Source: Pomphorhynchus laevis (lineage: Eukaryota; Acanthocephala; Palaeacanthocephala; Echinorhynchida; Pomphorhynchidae). From it: a stretch of 64,000 bases of DNA. The position numbers were made by a program, and so were the translations under genes. The stretch spans positions 1 through 64,000 of the forward strand of contig WNNJ02001811.1 in the NCBI GenBank assembly GCA_012934845.2. Reading direction: 5' to 3'. Numbering within the stretch: position 1 is the stretch's first letter; each line of letters starts with the position of its first letter. The notes beneath the pieces are model-generated. The model worked only from the letters and a program-made list of their open reading frames with translations. It ran no database searches and was not told where the DNA came from. Below, piece by piece: positions 61,964-64,000 of the stretch.

Positions 61964-64000
61964 TACTACGTTGTCAAGTTACTGTAATATAATATAAATA
62001 TAAAAATTATATAATATAATATCAATATAATATTAATTAAAATATTTAAAATAATATAAATAAAAATAAATAATTATATAAGATTGTATTGAATTTATAT
62101 TTAAATCAAGTTGAAATAAAAAATTAAAATTTGAAATAAAAGTTAATTTTTATGAATTGGAATTTTTGTTAATAATCAAATCAGCTAACTGAGTCAGCGT
62201 ATTTTATACGATATTTAAACTAAAATAATACCAAATAAAATTTAAATTATGAATAATTTAATAATTACGTAGTAGTTAAATCAATTAACACGTCACATTA
62301 CAATTTATAAATTTATGTTTAATGAACATATTATTCAGCTTAATAAAACCATGACAGTTTATTTCTTAAAAAATTGATCTCTCCAACTTCCATGTTCAAT
62401 TTTGATCTTAAATAGTTAATATTTCATTTCTAAAAAGAGTTAGGAAGATTTAAAATCTGTTTCATCATTGCTGAATCTTTTATGTCAAATAGATAAAACA
62501 ATGTATTTTGATAAAACAATGGATAAATATTAATAAATATTTAACTCAGTTGTTTTGCCTAAATACAAAATTTATGCAGAATAAATGATAGGTGTTTTCT
62601 CGAAGACAGTTTTTGTATTATTATATAGCATTACATTTGAAAGACAAAATGACTAACACTTTAATGAAATAATATGTCCCGTATATGAATATGAAATCTG
62701 GATATCCACTTCCATAAATACGGAAGTTGATTTTTATGTATCTACACTCTGGCTGGCTAAAAAATCAACAAATAATAGATAGAAATATACGTGCTTAAAA
62801 ATACAATTTATATATAATTTAAATTATTTGGTCTGCTCTCTTGGCTATTAAACCCGAAACCCAATAAAAATAACAGTTTCAATTAAAGACTCTTGCTTAC
62901 GCTTCAAAACGGTCATGACGATAACTTATGATTTTGTAAGTTTATTGAAAATGAAGATTTAAAAATAATAATGACGTTCTAATGAACGTCATTATTATTG
63001 CAAACATTATGGTACGTTAAATTAAGACTGAAAATATTATAATCTATAATTTTTAATCTATTGATTAAAAACGAATTAAAAAAATATTCTAAAATTAAAA
63101 ATAATAAATAAAATAAATAATAAAATAATAAAATGATAAAATAATGATAATAAAATAAATCAAATAATAAAGAAGTGATTTATTGCATCTTGCATTTCTC
63201 TACATATACCAAATTATAAAGTTACGAAAATTACTTTAGAGATTAAATATATATTCATAATAATATAATTTATGAAAAAATAAAGTAATAATTGTATTTT
63301 TTATTCTTAAAAGCAAATATGATCACATATATTCAATAGCTACTGCTATCATCTTTAGGCGATAGTTTTCAGGCGAACATGTAAATGTTAGAAAAAACCA
63401 CCCATTGAACCATAATAACTTAACATCTTAAGTTAAAAATATTTAAAATGACATAATAAATGGAAATTAAAAGTATAATTTTATTGGGATGTATAAGCTT
63501 AGCTCTAAATAAAAGTGAATGATACAGATACATCTCATTTAGTATTGAAAACTAATCTGGTACAGAAATGTCATCTCAAATTTGATGATATACGTCAATT
63601 TCAAGACGGGATTCTTGAAAATGGACAAAATCATGTTTTTTACGTCGTCACATATTCCACTTAATCGAGTCGTCAAATAAGTTTAAGTTATTTTGCAATG
63701 CTGAAAAATGTACTGCATTCACCTTAAACAATCAACACTACGCAGCCATTTTATAAATCGATTATTTTTAAGGTCACAGTCTCAACTGAAGTTCTGCAAA
63801 ATATAAATTATAAAATATTGTTCTATTTTTGATAGGAATGTTCCGTTGTTATCGCTCGTGATCATTCAAAGCATTTTATTAATCTAATATAAAATATTAA
63901 AAACTGAAAATATCAAAAATCTTACAATTTTTATGTTTGAAATCTATTTTTTTAATTAAAATATTTAAATTTAGATCTATACAAGCCGAATGTCAAACTG
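61964..64000. other. AT-rich spacer to the window end
   Basis: No open frame or RNA gene recognised. 62090-62230 holds an inverted, diverged R-repeat end (AAAAGTTAATTTTTATGAAT, then GAGTCAGCGTATTTTATACG). 62970-63000 has a short hairpin around ATGACGTTC/GAACGTCAT. Confidence 0.45.

Overview
This window looks like nuclear DNA of an arthropod, probably an insect. It has one spliced ribosomal protein gene (eL20/RpL18A) with an insect-like N-terminus, two intronless genes for secreted kinase-like proteins, and many non-LTR retrotransposons. The background is very AT-rich. I saw no prokaryotic features, CRISPR array, tRNA or rRNA gene, or LTR element.

Layout. 1-2.4 kb: hairpins and a broken Penelope-like reverse transcriptase copy. 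3-4.1 kb: secreted kinase gene K1 (+), followed by a decayed kinase fragment and a LINE tail. 6.1-7.6 kb: the C-terminal part of a LINE with a restriction-like endonuclease. 8-12 kb: an L2-like LINE (copy A, -) with one in-frame stop. 12.6-13.8 kb: a deleted LINE copy (E). 14-16.5 kb: secreted kinase gene K2 (-), whose C-terminal 341 bp is repeated four more times downstream. 16.8-27.4 kb: a pile of nested LINEs; full-length copy B (20.7-25.2 kb) sits inside copy C with a 7-bp target-site duplication. 28-36 kb: CR1-like LINEs, including one with both ORFs open (31.9-36.1 kb). 37-48 kb: more LINE fragments, one nested in another. 47.7-49.8 kb: two Penelope-like copies in inverse orientation to the one at the left end. 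50.5-58.1 kb: the RpL18A gene (four coding exons). 58.5-64 kb: a decayed LINE, dispersed repeats and AT-rich DNA.

The main discovery candidate is in RpL18A intron 1. This 5.3-kb intron is mostly a 23-unit tandem array with a period near 200 bp. Each unit carries a 65-nt segment that reads as a box C/D snoRNA: a 5-bp terminal stem ACAAA/TTTGT, C box (A)TGATGA and D box CTGA. The ten bases before the D box (GTCACTACCT) are complementary to AGGUAGUGAC, a conserved stretch of 18S rRNA. Sixteen units keep both boxes, six have lost the D box and guide together, and one has lost the C box. Ribosomal protein introns are a usual home for snoRNAs, but a homogenised array this long would be unusual.

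The second candidate is the kinase pair. Both proteins have an N-terminal hydrophobic signal, a recognisable kinase core (VK, HIDLHLNN, DFD, C-terminal HPF) and shared cysteines. K2 shows a recent five-fold tandem repeat of its C-lobe coding segment.
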